A DNA stretch of 64,000 nt from contig JADHYV010000004.1 in the NCBI GenBank assembly GCA_027604705.1, positions 372,001 through 436,000 on the forward strand, in the 5' to 3' direction. Each line of letters starts with the position of its first letter. Within the stretch, counting starts at the first letter, position 1. Position numbers and translations under genes: made by a program. This stretch comes from Allomyces arbusculus (taxonomy: Eukaryota > Blastocladiomycota > Blastocladiomycetes > Blastocladiales > Blastocladiaceae). The notes under the pieces were generated by a model. The model saw only the letters and a program-made list of their open reading frames with translations. It did not search any database and was not told the DNA's origin. This document shows positions 19,549 to 31,258 of this stretch, in pieces.

Positions 19549-21577
19549 GCCAGCCAGTACCATGGCCATGGCGGACTCTTCCTCCTTAACCGTTGGCGGA
19601 GTAGTTATGGCCATGGGTGCGTTACGGCCGGCGAAATGGTGCGCGCCGCTCCTCTGTCTTGGAGCAAAGCCGGCGTTGGTTCACGAAGCCACGCCACGCC
19701 AACCTCAGCTGATCGCGATGTGGCATTTCTTATCCTCGTGCAAAAACGGGTGCGAACAGGCAGCGGATGCCTGCAAAGCGTTGCAACGCTTCCAGCACGT
19801 GCCAACGCGGAAACGATAGGAGTAGAACCGGCATTTCCCGAACGGCCGATTTCATTTTGGTTTGGGCGCAGGCAACTCGGCTCTTTCCAAAGTTTCAACG
19901 GCCTGGAAATACCAGGAAACTCGACCGCCGACCGCAGGTTTCTCCTCGGCCTCCGATTTTCAGCCCGGAAAAAATTACGAGGCTCAAAAACATGAAAGAT
20001 TAGAACACAAAGACTTCGACTCAGGAGTCAGGCCCCACTCCTCCGCTCCGTTTCACCACCGGTTCCAACCTGGCCAGGCTCGATCCACCGTGATGGACTG
20101 ATCGCACTTGGACGACACTCCATCGTCCTCCACTTTCAAAACTCGTCGCGGTCCCCGCACCCCATTCTTGCCCCGCTCCTGTCGCTGCTGGCGTGCCCTC
20201 TGCTGGCACCTATCTACTCTTTCTTTCGCCAACGATCCGAGGTTGGTCTCGTTCCTCTCGATTACGATTTGGCCCACAGCAACGGCCGTCCCGCCCTTCG
20301 CCCCGTGCCGAGCACCCGTGCAAATCACCAACGGATATCATGTCTCACGAAGCGCGGTGGATGCTTGCTCGTTTGCTCGCCTGACGTCGGCGAACATCCG
20401 TGATCACGAACGGCGTGATCAGTTTGCCGTCGCGGACACGGCAACAGCGAGCCAGGTGCCCCTGCCTCCACCATCGCCGCTCCCGGCCGGGAGCAGATTG
20501 CACGCCTCAACGAGCGCGCGTGTCCACGTGTGCAACCGTTGGTGCGCAGCGAAATGTCCAGTCTGGGTTTGCACGACATCACCGGCATCGCACGGGTGCT
20601 GCTGGTCGGGCGGTCGGGCGGTCGGTCGGTGGAGGCGGAGTCGATGCATTGTATCCTCGGCGGCACGCGGTCGTCGTCGGCATGTGGGGCAAATGGATGA
20701 CACGCGGGGGCTGGCCGGAATGGAGATGGGCAAAGAGAGGATGGCATGGTTCGGTCGCTCACGGTCATCGTCGTCGTTGTCGCCGTAGGGGACTGAGCTT
20801 ATTTCAGGCGGCCAACTGTCGTCTTGTTGCTTGCCCACGTCGCGTTGCGAGCATCGGTCGAACCTGTCCATCGGCCTGCAGCAGATTCTTTTTGCCGGCT
20901 CGTTCTGTTGGTCGGTTGGGAGGAGCGCAGGCGTGCACTCTCACCACGACCGCCTGCTCGACTTCTTGGTCGCGGCCTGCTCGCCAACTGCGTGCGCTGC
21001 GGCTCGTTCCCCACCGTTACAATCGCGCCGACGACTGTCGCGCACTGCTCGTCGTTTTTTGTCGCGTCTCGCGGGTGACTTTGCTCGGTCCTTGAGACGC
21101 TCTGTCGCGGTTCCCACCCCGTCTCTGCCTGCCGCGTTGCATCGCTCTGTCCTCGTGAGTGGCGCCGATAGCATTCGTGCCGGGCGATAGGCAACAGCCA
21201 GGTGCGCGTGCCTTTGGTTGGGCTGATTTGACGCAGTGCTTCCTGTGTTGCTTCCATCCGTCCGACCTGGCTGACCCTCAATTTGCCTCTGTCCGCTTCC
21301 ATCACCATCATCATTATCATTTTTCGTTCGACACCAGAAACCAAACCAAACCAAACCGCACCCGAACCCGAACGCGTGCGCCGACACGCGGCCTGACCGT
21401 CCGCCTCTTCCACGCTCTCTCGCCGCCCGTTGCGGCTGCCTCCGCCCGCCGCCACGCCAAACGCGTGCCGCGCCGCCCCTTCGTCTCCGTCGTCGATTGG
21501 TACAGTTGAAAACCGCCGCCGGGCACCACTCATCCTCCTCGCTCCACCCGTGTCCTCACCCGACAAGTCAAATCGTT

Positions 21578-21583
21578 TATATA
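21578..21583 (+). promoter_or_regulatory. TATA element upstream of the atypical kinase gene
   Basis: TATATA within TCGTTTATATACCACC, about 140 bp before the kinase ATG at 21722. It marks the likely right end of the gene-poor interval. Confidence 0.45.
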
Positions 21584-21721
21584 CCACCAGCCCGGCCTGT
21601 CCCCCGAGCTCCGCCAAGGACCCGTCCGCCGTCGTAACCGAGCATCGCCGAGTCGTTGGCCAATTCGTGCCCGCCGTCTCGTCCCAATCCGTCCATTCCC
21701 CGCCGCTCTTCTTCGCCCACG

Positions 21722-24171
21722 ATGGTCCCGCCGCCGCCACCCCCGCCCTCGCACCTCGACTACCTCGTCCGGACCCCGTCGCCCCTCATGGTCATGAACC
21801 CGCTCGGCGGCCCATCGGCGTACCGGGCCCCGACCATGGCGTCAGGCATGATGCCGTTGCCCTCACCCTCGTCCCGCCGCCCGTCGGCGCTCATGATACC
21901 GCGCACGCCATCGCGCGGCAGTGCACGGTCGCCGACGCGCCGGTCGAGTATCTGCACGTCGCCGACACGCACCACGTCCCCGGCCCCGCTGGCCGCAAAA
22001 GATGCCGGCGCGGCATCGTCACCGACAACGTCCAACGGGTACCTCGGCCGTTCCGCGTCGGTGCTGCTGCGCGCATGCGAGGTGGTCGTGACGGGCGACT
22101 CGGGCTGCGAGTACCGCGTCGACATGAAGACGCGGTGTGAGGTGCGTTTTGTTCTCCTTGGTTGTTTTTGCTGTTAGTTTTTGTTTTTACCGCTTTGGGG
22201 TGGTGGGCTGGGTCCTGGTCCTGGCTCTGGCGCGCGTGATGTTTATCGCTGTGCGTGGGCCCCGACGGCGGCCGATGCGGCGCGCAGGTCCGTGGGTCGC
22301 GTGTTCGTGCCACGAGGGACGGTGGGACGCGGTTGACATGGATGGGTCCACCAGCGTCACTATCGGTGCCGCCAGCTGCGCACGCACAGACCCGTTCGGC
22401 CTGAAAATGTGGATGGGGGTTGGGTGTGGGAACAGGAGACCAGGCCCAGCAGCGCACACCACGAATGGACCGCGCTTGATCGAAACGCCGATGTGCATGG
22501 GATAGGAGATTGACGTGGAGCGCCAATTCGCGATTGTAGACGGCGTCGTCGATTCTGTTCCGTGCCACGCCGCTCGATGCCTCGGTGTCAACGGGCAAGG
22601 TCCTGCTCAAGACGCCGCGCGCTGCGGCCGCCACCTTGCTCGACACGCTGCCGGAAGCCGCGCCACTGCGTCGTTTGCTGACGTGCGAGTCCAAGGCCGC
22701 ACTCGCGCCGGCCTGGCAGCAGTGCGGGTCGTCGGTCGCGTCGTCGGCCTACGGCGACGAAGAGGACGACATTGCCGCGGCCACAGCCTCGTCGCTTGCC
22801 GAACACATTGTGCACGCCGGTCTGCGTGAGTACCACCGCGACCACGAGTCGCTCGACTTGCTCGATACAGTCGTGTTGTCTTGTGATACGCTGGCCAACG
22901 GTGCCACGCTCGTCTTGCCCCTCGCTCGCCCGCTCCAACCGGATACGCGCGTCCCGCGGTTGCCGCTGTGGTCGCTCTCGGCGTTTGCACTCGATGTCGC
23001 GCAGGGACTCATGGCAGTTCACTCGGCAGGCTACGTGCACGGCGACGTGTCGGTTGCCAATATGGTCGTGCGCGACCCCATGGCATCGACCACGTCGTCG
23101 GCCGCGTCGCTCACCTCGGTCGAAATGGCGTCTTCCCCACCTGCGTCGCACGACTCACTCTCCGCACGACCACCCTCGCACGACTCGGACGTGGCGCGAT
23201 TACGATCGTCGCGCCCGCGATATTGCCTGATCGATTTTGGCCTGTGCCGGTCCGTCACGGACGCCGTGGAATCACCCAGCGCCGGCGGCACGCCCGGCTA
23301 CGTCGCGCCCGAAGTCATGAACCAGCTGAGACAGCAGCGGCGCGCGCGCACGCACTCGGGCGGCCATTCCGACGACCATGTGTCGCCCTCGAGCGGGATG
23401 CCCTCGCCGGACCTGCGCCCATGGGACGCGATCGGTTTCCGCCCGCACCACCGGTACCCGACGCGGCTCGGTAGTTCCCCGCCCGCGGCGGTCGCGGGCG
23501 ACTCGCTCGCGTCGTCCCCGGCCTCGGACCACTCATACATGTCGAGCGTCTCGGCAGCATCGGGCGCGTCGACGACGACGCGGCACGCGGCGCGCGCGGC
23601 ACACCGTGCCCGGCGGCACGCGTGTGCGCGCGACGTCTACTCGTACGGCGTCTCGCTCGGCCTGTTGCTGTCGCCGTACCTGCCCTTGACCGACGCCGAC
23701 CACTTGGGCGCGCCGCGGACCACGCCCGAGTACGTGCGCACGCACATTGTCCCGCGGCTGCGTGTCATGCGCCAGATTCTGGGCGAGGCCATCTACGTCT
23801 TTGCCGTGCAGGACCACCGTGCAGCTGCAGCGGCAGATATGCTTGCGCAGTCTGTCGATTTGGTGCTCAAGTGTCTGGCCCACTCGGTGCGCGGACGTAT
23901 CTCGGCACGTCGTGCCACGATGCACCGGTTCTGTACGGGCGCGAACGTGGACCAGAGCGCGGCGGTCTGGGATATCAACCCAGATATCTGGCCGTCCTCG
24001 CCGCTCTACACACACGTGCGTTCGCGCATGGAGGCCCGTCGCGACGAGTGGACGGCTGTGAGTAGTTGGGACCTGGATGCGGCGGATGCGGCCGACGAGG
24101 CGTCCGAGGCCGACGCGGCTGCGGGGTCCGACGACGAGGCTGCGGCCGCAGCTGTGGGCGAGGACTGCTAA
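21722..24171 (+). CDS. Atypical Ser/Thr protein kinase with large activation-segment insert
   Basis: Proposed exons 21722-22141 and 22540-24171 (intron GTGCGT..GTAG, 398 nt, phase 0) give 683 residues. The N-terminus is Pro/Ser-rich. Kinase landmarks: a candidate ATP-site lysine in GKVLLK; the catalytic loop VHGDVSVANMVV (about residue 305), with Asp and Asn kept but Arg of the usual HRD replaced by Gly; LIDFGLC in place of xDFGxx (about 370); and GTPGYVAPEVM (about 390). A ~100-residue Ser/Arg/His-rich insert then precedes DVYSYGVSLGLLL (about 504). A non-RD loop plus an insert after the APE motif is seen in divergent kinases such as the Cdc7 group, but I cannot assign a subfamily. The glycine loop is poorly preserved, and the long first intron may hide another exon. 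Confidence 0.7.
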
Positions 24172-24299
24172 GCAACGGTCCCGCATATGGTTTTCTTTCT
24201 GTCGTTGGTGTTTTCATTTCTCTTTTAAGTACCCCTCCTCTTCTTGCCCTGGTCGTGTTTCGCTGGTCGCTGGCAACGGCCCCCTCTCGCGTGTAACTT

Positions 24300-24321
24300 C
24301 CCCCCCCCCCCCCCCCCCCCC
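24300..24321 (+). repeat. Poly-C tract
   Basis: About 22 consecutive C residues in the 3' flank of the kinase gene, between convergent genes. Possibly length-variable. Confidence 0.85.
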
Positions 24322-24611
24322 TTTCCTTCCGCGTTCATCGTACGGGAAACAAAAACATGAAATCATGGTGCCTACGATTTGTATCTAGTCCCCCCCTCTC
24401 CTCTCCACCTTCTGTTTGTTAGTTATTCTGGCTTTCGTTCCCAACGGGCAGAAAGTGGGAAATGGCCCGCCTGTGCCCTTGAGCGCAAGGCGTTTTTTCC
24501 TGTGCGATAACGCCGAAGACATAACAGAAAATAATGAAAATTGCATTCCAAAAATGCTTTCTGGCTTTTTCCTCTTTCTTCCTCGAGCAAAACTGTCCAA
24601 ACTGGAAGCGA

Positions 24612-26462
24612 TCAAGCACTCGCGGCTCCCCGCGCCTTGTCCAGGCACCGCACCACCTCGTGCATGGCCGCGACGACGCGCTCCTCGTCGAGCCGGCGGC
24701 CCACAACCTGAATGCCCACGGGCAGCCCGGCCATAGCTGCCGGGTCGTAAATCTCGTAAATTGCGCGATGAAGGCGTTCGTTTTCGGCGGGCCGCGGTTG
24801 CTCGAATGTGTCGGTCACGGCGACACGCGTCACGGGCACGATCCCAGTTGCGTAGTCGAGCAAATTGTAGAGCAGCGTGTGCGACGCGGTGCCGGCCAAG
24901 TCGGAGAAGGTGTTGTGCGGGTTGGCGACCATCGCCGAGACAGGGCTGTTCATGAGGTAGGAGGTGAGCCAAACTGTCGACCCATTCGGTGCGCGCGACC
25001 GGGTGGAGAAGACGCATACCAAATCATAAAATCCAAGTCGAGGTCCGTCCACTGCTGGTGGAACGCGGCGCGGTACCGATCGCGTGCTGCGACCGTCGCA
25101 TGCACGTCGTGCACCGATTTAGCGCGCATCGCATGGATGAATATGGCCGTGCGCGTCTCGCCCAGCCACGACATGATTTTGACCAGCACGCTCCGCACCC
25201 ACTGCGGCAGCCGCAAGAGCCGCACCAGCTTGATCGCGCTTGGCTCAATCGGGTCCTTGGCGTCCAAGACCGGCTTCATGATCGCGCGCGCGTTGTCCTG
25301 CAAAAGCAAATCGTACGTGATCCGCATCATGTTAAGCGGATCCGGGACGGTGAACGGGATGAGCGTGTGGCTCGCGACTTCAAGCGCGGCCGCAGTTTCA
25401 CGGACTGCGCGGATCACGGCGGGGACCGGCGCGCTGAACCCGTCGTGCGTGTAGAAGCCGATGCGCAGTGGGCGGTGTGTTGGGAGCGTGCACCGTGCCG
25501 GGTTCCAGGGCATCGGGAGTGCAGCCGAGTCGCGGCGGAGGTGCGTGTCGGTTAGGACGGATTCGCAGAAGAGCTGCAGGTCATCGACCGAGTTGGCCAT
25601 CGGACCCGCGACACTGATGAGATTCTCGGCGCCGGCCTTGACGGAAAAGTTGCCAGCCATCGGTACGCGGCCGGCCGAGGGTTTAAGCGAGTAAATGCCG
25701 CAAAAGTGCGCGGGCAACTGAGCAGAGTCGCTGTTGAGATCAGTCGCGGTTCAACGACGCGTCATGGATGAGCAGGACAACACGAACCCGCAAACTGCCG
25801 CCAATATCCGTCCCCACGCCGATCGCAGCACCACGCAACGCGAGCAGCGCGCCCTCGCCACCCGACGACCCGCCCGACGTGAATTTCGGGTTGTGCGGGT
25901 TCACGGTGCGCCCGATCACGGGGTTGCTGCACTCAAATGAGAGCATCATTTGCGGGACGTTCGTCTTGGCAATGATAATCGCGCCTTCGCGGAGAAGAAT
26001 GTCCACCATGAGAGCATTCGATGCGCTCGGCTGATCGATGAATGCCGAGTAGCCTAGCGTCGCGTCGGATCCGGCCACACAAAACATGTCCTTGACGGAA
26101 ATCGGCAGACCGTGCAGCTTGCCGACGGGCTTGCCCGTCGCTTGGTACTCGGCATCCAAGTGCCGCGCACGCGCCAGCGCTTCTTCGAGGAACACATCGG
26201 TCAGGCAGTTGGTTTGCGCGTGAGCAGCGAGCAGACGACGGCCGTACGCGAGCACGGCGCGCTCGGCTGTCACGCGGCCAGATGCCAGCGCTTCGGCCAG
26301 TTCTGACGCGGTGCCAAGCGTCACGCATTGCGATTTTTCGGCATCTTGAGCGAGAAACTCGGGCGGCGGGTGCGCGAGCTTGGTCGCGAGACGCGTGCGC
26401 ACACGTGCGATGCGCTGGTTGCGGCGGGTCGCGGCAGACGTGCAAAATGGCCACACGGGCAT
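24612..26462 (-). CDS. Fatty-acid amide hydrolase-like amidase (amidase-signature family)
   Basis: Serine hydrolase that cleaves amide bonds, most like FAAH, which degrades N-acylethanolamines and fatty-acid amides at internal membranes. Exons 26462-25788, 25717-25020 and 24945-24612 give 568 residues. Catalytic residues are visible: Lys124 in ISVKDMF, cis-Ser199 in GGSSGGEG and nucleophile Ser223 in GTDIGGSLR. Their spacing (75 and 24) equals that of the mammalian FAAH triad. The second intron acceptor was set by the family pattern FMIC followed by PVSAMV. Further support comes from PAHFCGIYSLKPS and LLYNLLDYATGIVPVTRV. The start at 26462 is preferred over an upstream in-frame ATG (26654) because the longer leader lacks resemblance. 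Substrate choice (lipid amide versus other amide) is inference. Confidence 0.9.
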
Positions 26463-26671
26463 GTCGAGACTTGCAACTTTGCAAAGGTTCTTGTCGCGAG
26501 TATTTCTTAGTCGGCGAGTGGTAATAAGGACGCTGGGGATGGGCGATGGTGCCAGTTGACGTGGAGCAAAACAACACAGTCTGCCAGGCTGTTGCCCTAC
26601 TGCACGTGCGACTGACTCCAACCTCCCCGCTGCTGGCACTTGGCCAGTGAGCATTCCGCGGCAAACATAAA

Positions 26672-27615
26672 ATGATGCCGTTGCCGAGACTACTCACTGC
26701 CGTTGCCGCCCTCCTCCTCGCCGTATCTGCCGGTATCTATCTGCAATCCGCGCCCGCGCACGACCAGTCCACGATGAGCTCTGTTGCCAAGCCCTTGCTC
26801 GACGCGGTCATCCAGAACGCCAAGGCCAAGCACACTGCGTCGGTCATTTTCCTGCACGGGCTCGGCGATTCGGGTGCAGGATGGGCCGGGATCGCGCCGA
26901 TGCTCGCCAATGCCTTGCCACACGTCAAGTGGATCTTCCCGAACGCGCCCGTCCAGCCCGTGACGCTCAACATGGGCATGCGCATGCCGTCGTGGTATGA
27001 CATTTATTCGCTCGACCGCGAGCAGGCCAAGCAGGACGAAAAGGGCATGCTCGAGTCGGCCAGCAAGAGTACCTACGCTTTGCCAATATTTGCGGATTGC
27101 GTGAAAGTGTGAGCATGACCTGATCCAACGTGGTTGACTTGTTCCATTTAGTCCAAGACTTGATCAACAACGAGGTTGAAAAGCACGGTATCCCGACCGA
27201 CCGTATCGTTGTCGGCGGGTTCTCGCAAGGGTCGGCTATTTCGCTCCTCACGCTCGTCACGAGCCCCGTCAAGCTTGCGGCCATCGTAGCGCTCTCGGGC
27301 TACGTGCCGCTGACCACCAAGTTTGACGAGTTGCACAAGACCGTCAACGACCAGACGCTCGTCTGGATGGGCCACGGCGACTCAGACGAAGGTAAAGCGC
27401 TCCTCCTTTCCCCCGAGATTGCCATGCGATCGCAACTGACCCGACGGATCCCTTCCACTGTAGTGGTCGCGTACAAGTGGGGTTTACAGAGTGCCGAGTT
27501 CCTTAAGGAAAAGGGCTACAACGTCGACTTCAACACGTATCGGTGGATGGGCCACAGCGCCAACGACCAAGAGCTCATGGACTTGACCATGTTCTTGAAA
27601 AATGTCATTCCGTAA
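26672..27615 (+). CDS. Acyl-protein thioesterase (APT1 family) with N-terminal hydrophobic segment
   Basis: Alpha/beta hydrolase that removes S-palmitoyl groups from proteins. Exons 26672-27068, 27152-27391 and 27464-27615 give 262 residues. Family landmarks: VIFLHGLGDSGAGW; the nucleophile GGFSQGS (Ser157); the catalytic Asp in MGHGDSDEVV (rebuilt across intron 2); and the catalytic His in WMGHSAND. Unusually, the longest frame begins with MPLPRLLTAVAALLLAVSAG, a likely signal peptide or signal anchor. Starting at the internal Met35 (26774) would give the normal cytosolic form, so two products are possible. The gene is head-to-head with the FAAH-like gene, 209 bp apart. Confidence 0.9.
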
Positions 27616-27733
27616 TGGCGCGCTTGCTCCTTCTTTGCTCTCCCCACCGCGATTCCATTTTGTGTTGTGCCGCTAGAACATAAAGCTATTCCACAAATTG
27701 ATGCAATCAACACAAAGCCTCCCATCCTCTCGC

Positions 27734-29859
27734 TCACAGCTTCGGGAACAAGACTCCACCACGCACCGTACTCGCGCCATGCTTCCCCACCACACACGTG
27801 TCCCACCCGCGCGCCGACTCCGGCACGCCCAACCCCTCAAGCAACTCGGCGGCCTTGGTCGGGGTCACACACTGCAGCAGCAACCCGGCCAGCCGCAGCG
27901 TCTCAAACGCATGGTACAGCACACTCTGTAGCCGTGGCGAATCGTGGTCGAGCGTCCACGGCGCATTCTCGGCAAAGTACCGGTTCGCGTCCGCGACTGC
28001 GTGTACGACCGACGTCAACGCCTTGTTGAAGTGGCGCGCTTCCATGTGTGTCGCAAAGTCGTCAGGGAGCGCCGCAAGCCGCGTGCGCAGGGCGTGGTCG
28101 GAAGCATCGGCGTGCGCGAGGTCGGGCGCGGGGTAGATGGACGACGGATTGATGGCGGCCGACGAGGCGCGCGCAAAGAGGTTGCCGATTTGACCGGCGA
28201 GTTCCTTCTTGTAGACTTTCTTCATCAGGTCATTCGACCAATCTAGATTCCAGCGTGGTCAGCGCGCGACGGGAACGGCGGCGGGCATCAAAATCGAAAG
28301 CAAGAACGCACCACCGTCATTCTCGATCCCGCCATTGAGCATCAAAAAGAAGCGCACGGGATCGACACCAAACTCGTCCAGGATCGCGTTCGGGTCCACA
28401 ACATTTCCGCGCGACTTGGACATTTTCACGTGGTCAACAGTCCAGTGCGCGTGCGCCAGAATCTCTTGTGGTAGCGGCAATCCTGCAGCCATCAAGAACG
28501 CGGGCCAGTAGACGGCGTGGAACTTGACAATGTCCTTGCCAATCACATGAATCGCGGCCGGCCACCCGTTCTGCGCAATGTCGGCGTCCGGGTACCCGCA
28601 GACCGTCAGGTAGTTGGTCAGCGCATCGAGCCAGACGTAGACGAGCTGGTCCGGGTGCGACGGGACAGGAATGCCCCACTGCACGCGCGACGTGGGGCGA
28701 GATACGGAGAGGTCGGCGAGGTCGGCGCTTTGGGTCATTTGCAGGACTTCGCGGGCGCGCGACGCGGGGGTGATCACTATATGAAGCTGCGGTCAGGAGA
28801 GAGCCGTGGAAGTGCGAGGGAGGTGGCAAATCACACCATCGCTCGTGGTGACCCAGTCGGCAACCTTGCCCTTGAACTCGCCGAGCTTGAACTTGATCGT
28901 CTCCTCCTTGGTCCACTCGACGGGCTGGCCCGACTCCTTGGCGATCTTGCCTGTGCGCGAATCGACAACATCGCTGTCGACCAAAAAGGCCTCGTCCGAC
29001 ACTGAGTACCAGCCCTCGTACGTGTCCTTGTACAGGTACTTTTGGCTCTCGATGCGTTGCTGTACCAGGTGGAGAAATTTGCGTGAGTCAAGTCCAAGAC
29101 TTTCGTGCTTTCCGATCGAGCCGTGGCCACGCACCCAAATCGCTTGGACTGCCGCCCTGTGCCGCGGCTCGGTCGTGCGAATGAAGTCCGTGTACGAGAT
29201 GTTGGCGCGATCAAACAACGTCTGCAGGAGAGCATGGAACATGAGCACCGAGCCGAGATCATTGAGAATGCTCGTTTGCGTGTACCCGGAACGTGCTCGA
29301 AACTTGATCGCAAAACGCTTGGTTTTCCGTCTTGTTTTTGGCGGCCGCTTGGTGAATCTGGCGCGTCCGTCACGGGAAAATTGCCGGTCAGTATCGCTCT
29401 TGGGTTGCCGTGCCCGCTCACCAATCAAGCACCTTCAGACCATGTTCGTCGGTGCCGGTCGCGAGCTTGACCTGGTGACCGCGGAATCGGTACCACCGGG
29501 CCAGCGTATCCGCGAGGACAGCCGTGTACAGGTGGCCAATGTGCGGCGCTACGTTGTATTCATCGTCGACCGCGCGCAATGGTCATGATCACATTCCGTT
29601 GCTGCATAATTCGCGTGACAAGTCGGAAACTCGATCGCGAGGTTGGCTCGCGCAACCTGTCACAATTCATACACGAGTTGACGTAGAAAATGGGCGTGGT
29701 AATATACTTGATTGCAGGCGGTCCCATTCTTGCAAAGTGTAGTTGAAGCCGCTGATCGTTGATGGCGCCCGTTGGGGCAACACAAACTGGTGCCAACAGC
29801 AGCAGCTCGCGCCGGTTGTTGGCAAAAGTTTGACGGGTTGTTGACCAAGTGGGCCGCAA
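27734..29859 (-). CDS. Methionyl-tRNA synthetase, bacterial/mitochondrial type
   Basis: Charges tRNA-Met, here most likely in mitochondria. Seven exons: 29859-29673, 29548-29433, 29357-29286, 29221-29135, 29059-28837, 28776-28312 and 28242-27734; 552 residues. Class I signatures are the HIGH-type PHIGHLY after [10 protein letters not shown], and [12 protein letters not shown]. Other family blocks are [34 protein letters not shown] and [15 protein letters not shown], plus the helical anticodon-binding C-terminus. No C-terminal tRNA-binding extension is present, fitting the MSM1 type. The first ~45 residues are Arg-rich with few acidic residues and could be a mitochondrial targeting sequence. 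The start is only 122 bp from the divergent methyltransferase gene. All introns keep phase. Confidence 0.93.
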
Positions 29860-29981
29860 AGCTTGGCGCCCAGTCCAGTGACGGCGGCTGACAAGGTCAA
29901 CAATCGCAATCCTGCACTATTCTCTCGTTGCTGTTCTCGCCAGCAACCACGCGTCGCAACTCGCTGCAAATACCCGCGAAT

Positions 29982-31169
29982 ATGCCGCCAAGGAAGCCGA
30001 AACTCAAGGAGCAACTCGGAAAGCTGCGCGCTCGCCGCGGCGTCAAACCCGCTGCACCCACGGCCGCCAATGCCCCAGCAAGAAAGAATGGACCGTCTCA
30101 AGCAGTGACGAAGGGAGCCGACACTGCAGCGACCGAAAAGAAGCCCAAGAGGATTACTATTCCCTTCACGGCAGAGGACACCATTTTGCTCGTTGGCGAG
30201 GGTAATTTGACGGTTTCGGTGGGCAAATCGCTAAACCGCGTGCGCAATTGCACCTTTGGACAGCGACTCTGACAACGTCAAATGAACCGATCCTTGTCGT
30301 CAATTCTTCAGGCAATTTTTCCTTCTCATTGGGCCTCGCCTCGGTGCTCGGCACGGGCGAAAACCTTGTCGCAACAGCCTACGACTCGGAGGAGGTCGTG
30401 AAGCAAAAGTACCCAGACGCCGAGGGCATCATCCACGATCTCGTCGAGTCCTTCAATGCCACCGTCATGTACGACGTCGACGCGACCGCGCTCGACAAGG
30501 CCGCCGCGCTGAAAGGCCGCACCTTTACCAAGATTGTCTTCAACTTCCCTCATGTCGGTCTGTGCCATTAGTTCCGCGCTTGGTGGGACCCCGTTCTGTT
30601 TGGATGACTGATTCCAACCTTCTCCACCCGCTCAATGCAGGTCTCGGTATTAAGGACCAGGACCGCAATATTCGCGCCAACCAGGCGCTGATTCTCAAGT
30701 TTTTGCAGTCCTCGATGGCGCTGTCAACGCTCAAGACGGAAATCGTCTTGACGACGAAGACGGGTGGGCCCTACGATTTGTGGGACGTCAAGCGGCTCGC
30801 CAAGTCGGCGGGCCTCGTCTCGAAAATGTCGTTCCGTACGTTTCGATCCTCTCATCGCTCTCTCTTTTGATTGTTATGGCGCCGTGTGTTCACCTCGCCC
30901 TCCACGCGGTAGCCTTCCACCCCGATCCGTACCCTGGCTACGAGCACCGGCGCACGCTCGGGCACGAAGAAGGCGTCTCGGCCGACGCGAACGTCGAAAT
31001 CAAGAACGCAAAAACGTTTGTCTTGACGACCGCGTCGGATGAGCTCATGGAAAAGATCACGGGCATTAAGGCATCCAAACGCAAGAACAAGGGCGGCGGT
31101 GCTGCAGGAGCACTCCCAGCACCAGCGAGCAAAAAGCCGCGCAAGTCCGAGGAAAAAGACGATGATTGA
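29982..31169 (+). CDS. BMT5-like 25S rRNA (uridine-N3)-methyltransferase
   Basis: Rossmann-fold methyltransferase of the DUF2431/BMT5 family, which in yeast methylates a uridine of 25S rRNA in the nucleolus. Exons 29982-30201, 30312-30557, 30641-30835 and 30913-31169 give 305 residues. The SAM-binding opening is ILLVGEGNFSFSLGLA, rebuilt across intron 1. The family signature NFPHVG is rebuilt across intron 2, followed by IKDQDRNIRANQALI. The conserved end FHPDPYPGYEHRRTLG follows intron 3. Lys/Arg-rich ends (PPRKPKLKEQLGKL; KASKRKNKGGG and KKPRKSEEKDDD) fit nucleolar localisation. The ATG at 29982 was chosen because the protein becomes basic and conserved there. Tail-to-tail with the TXNL1-like gene (89 bp). 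Confidence 0.92.
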
Positions 31170-31258
31170 TTGTATTGTTTTGCGAGCGAGATGAGAGAAA
31201 TAAACAGATCTTCACTCTTCATGTCACAAGACACGGTCCCCCAAAACTTGACTCGACT

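Larger units (their letters stand above)
14839..21577. other. Long gene-poor interval
   Basis: About 6.7 kb with no gene I can support, in a window where spacers are otherwise usually under 800 bp. It contains many short overlapping frames on both strands, mostly Arg/Ser/Pro/Ala-rich shadows of GC-rich DNA. It also holds a short 16-bp tandem repeat (19503-19548) and CT-rich tracts near 17930-18130. One natural-looking frame (18173-18736) is listed separately. I found no tRNA, snRNA, 5S or transposon signature by eye. It could hold long leaders, non-coding RNAs, regulatory DNA or decayed genes. Confidence 0.4.

Noticed and set aside
20799-21740. Minus-strand 313-codon open frame
   Set aside because: It covers the promoter and leader of the kinase gene, is Arg/Gly/Ser-rich and has no recognisable domain.
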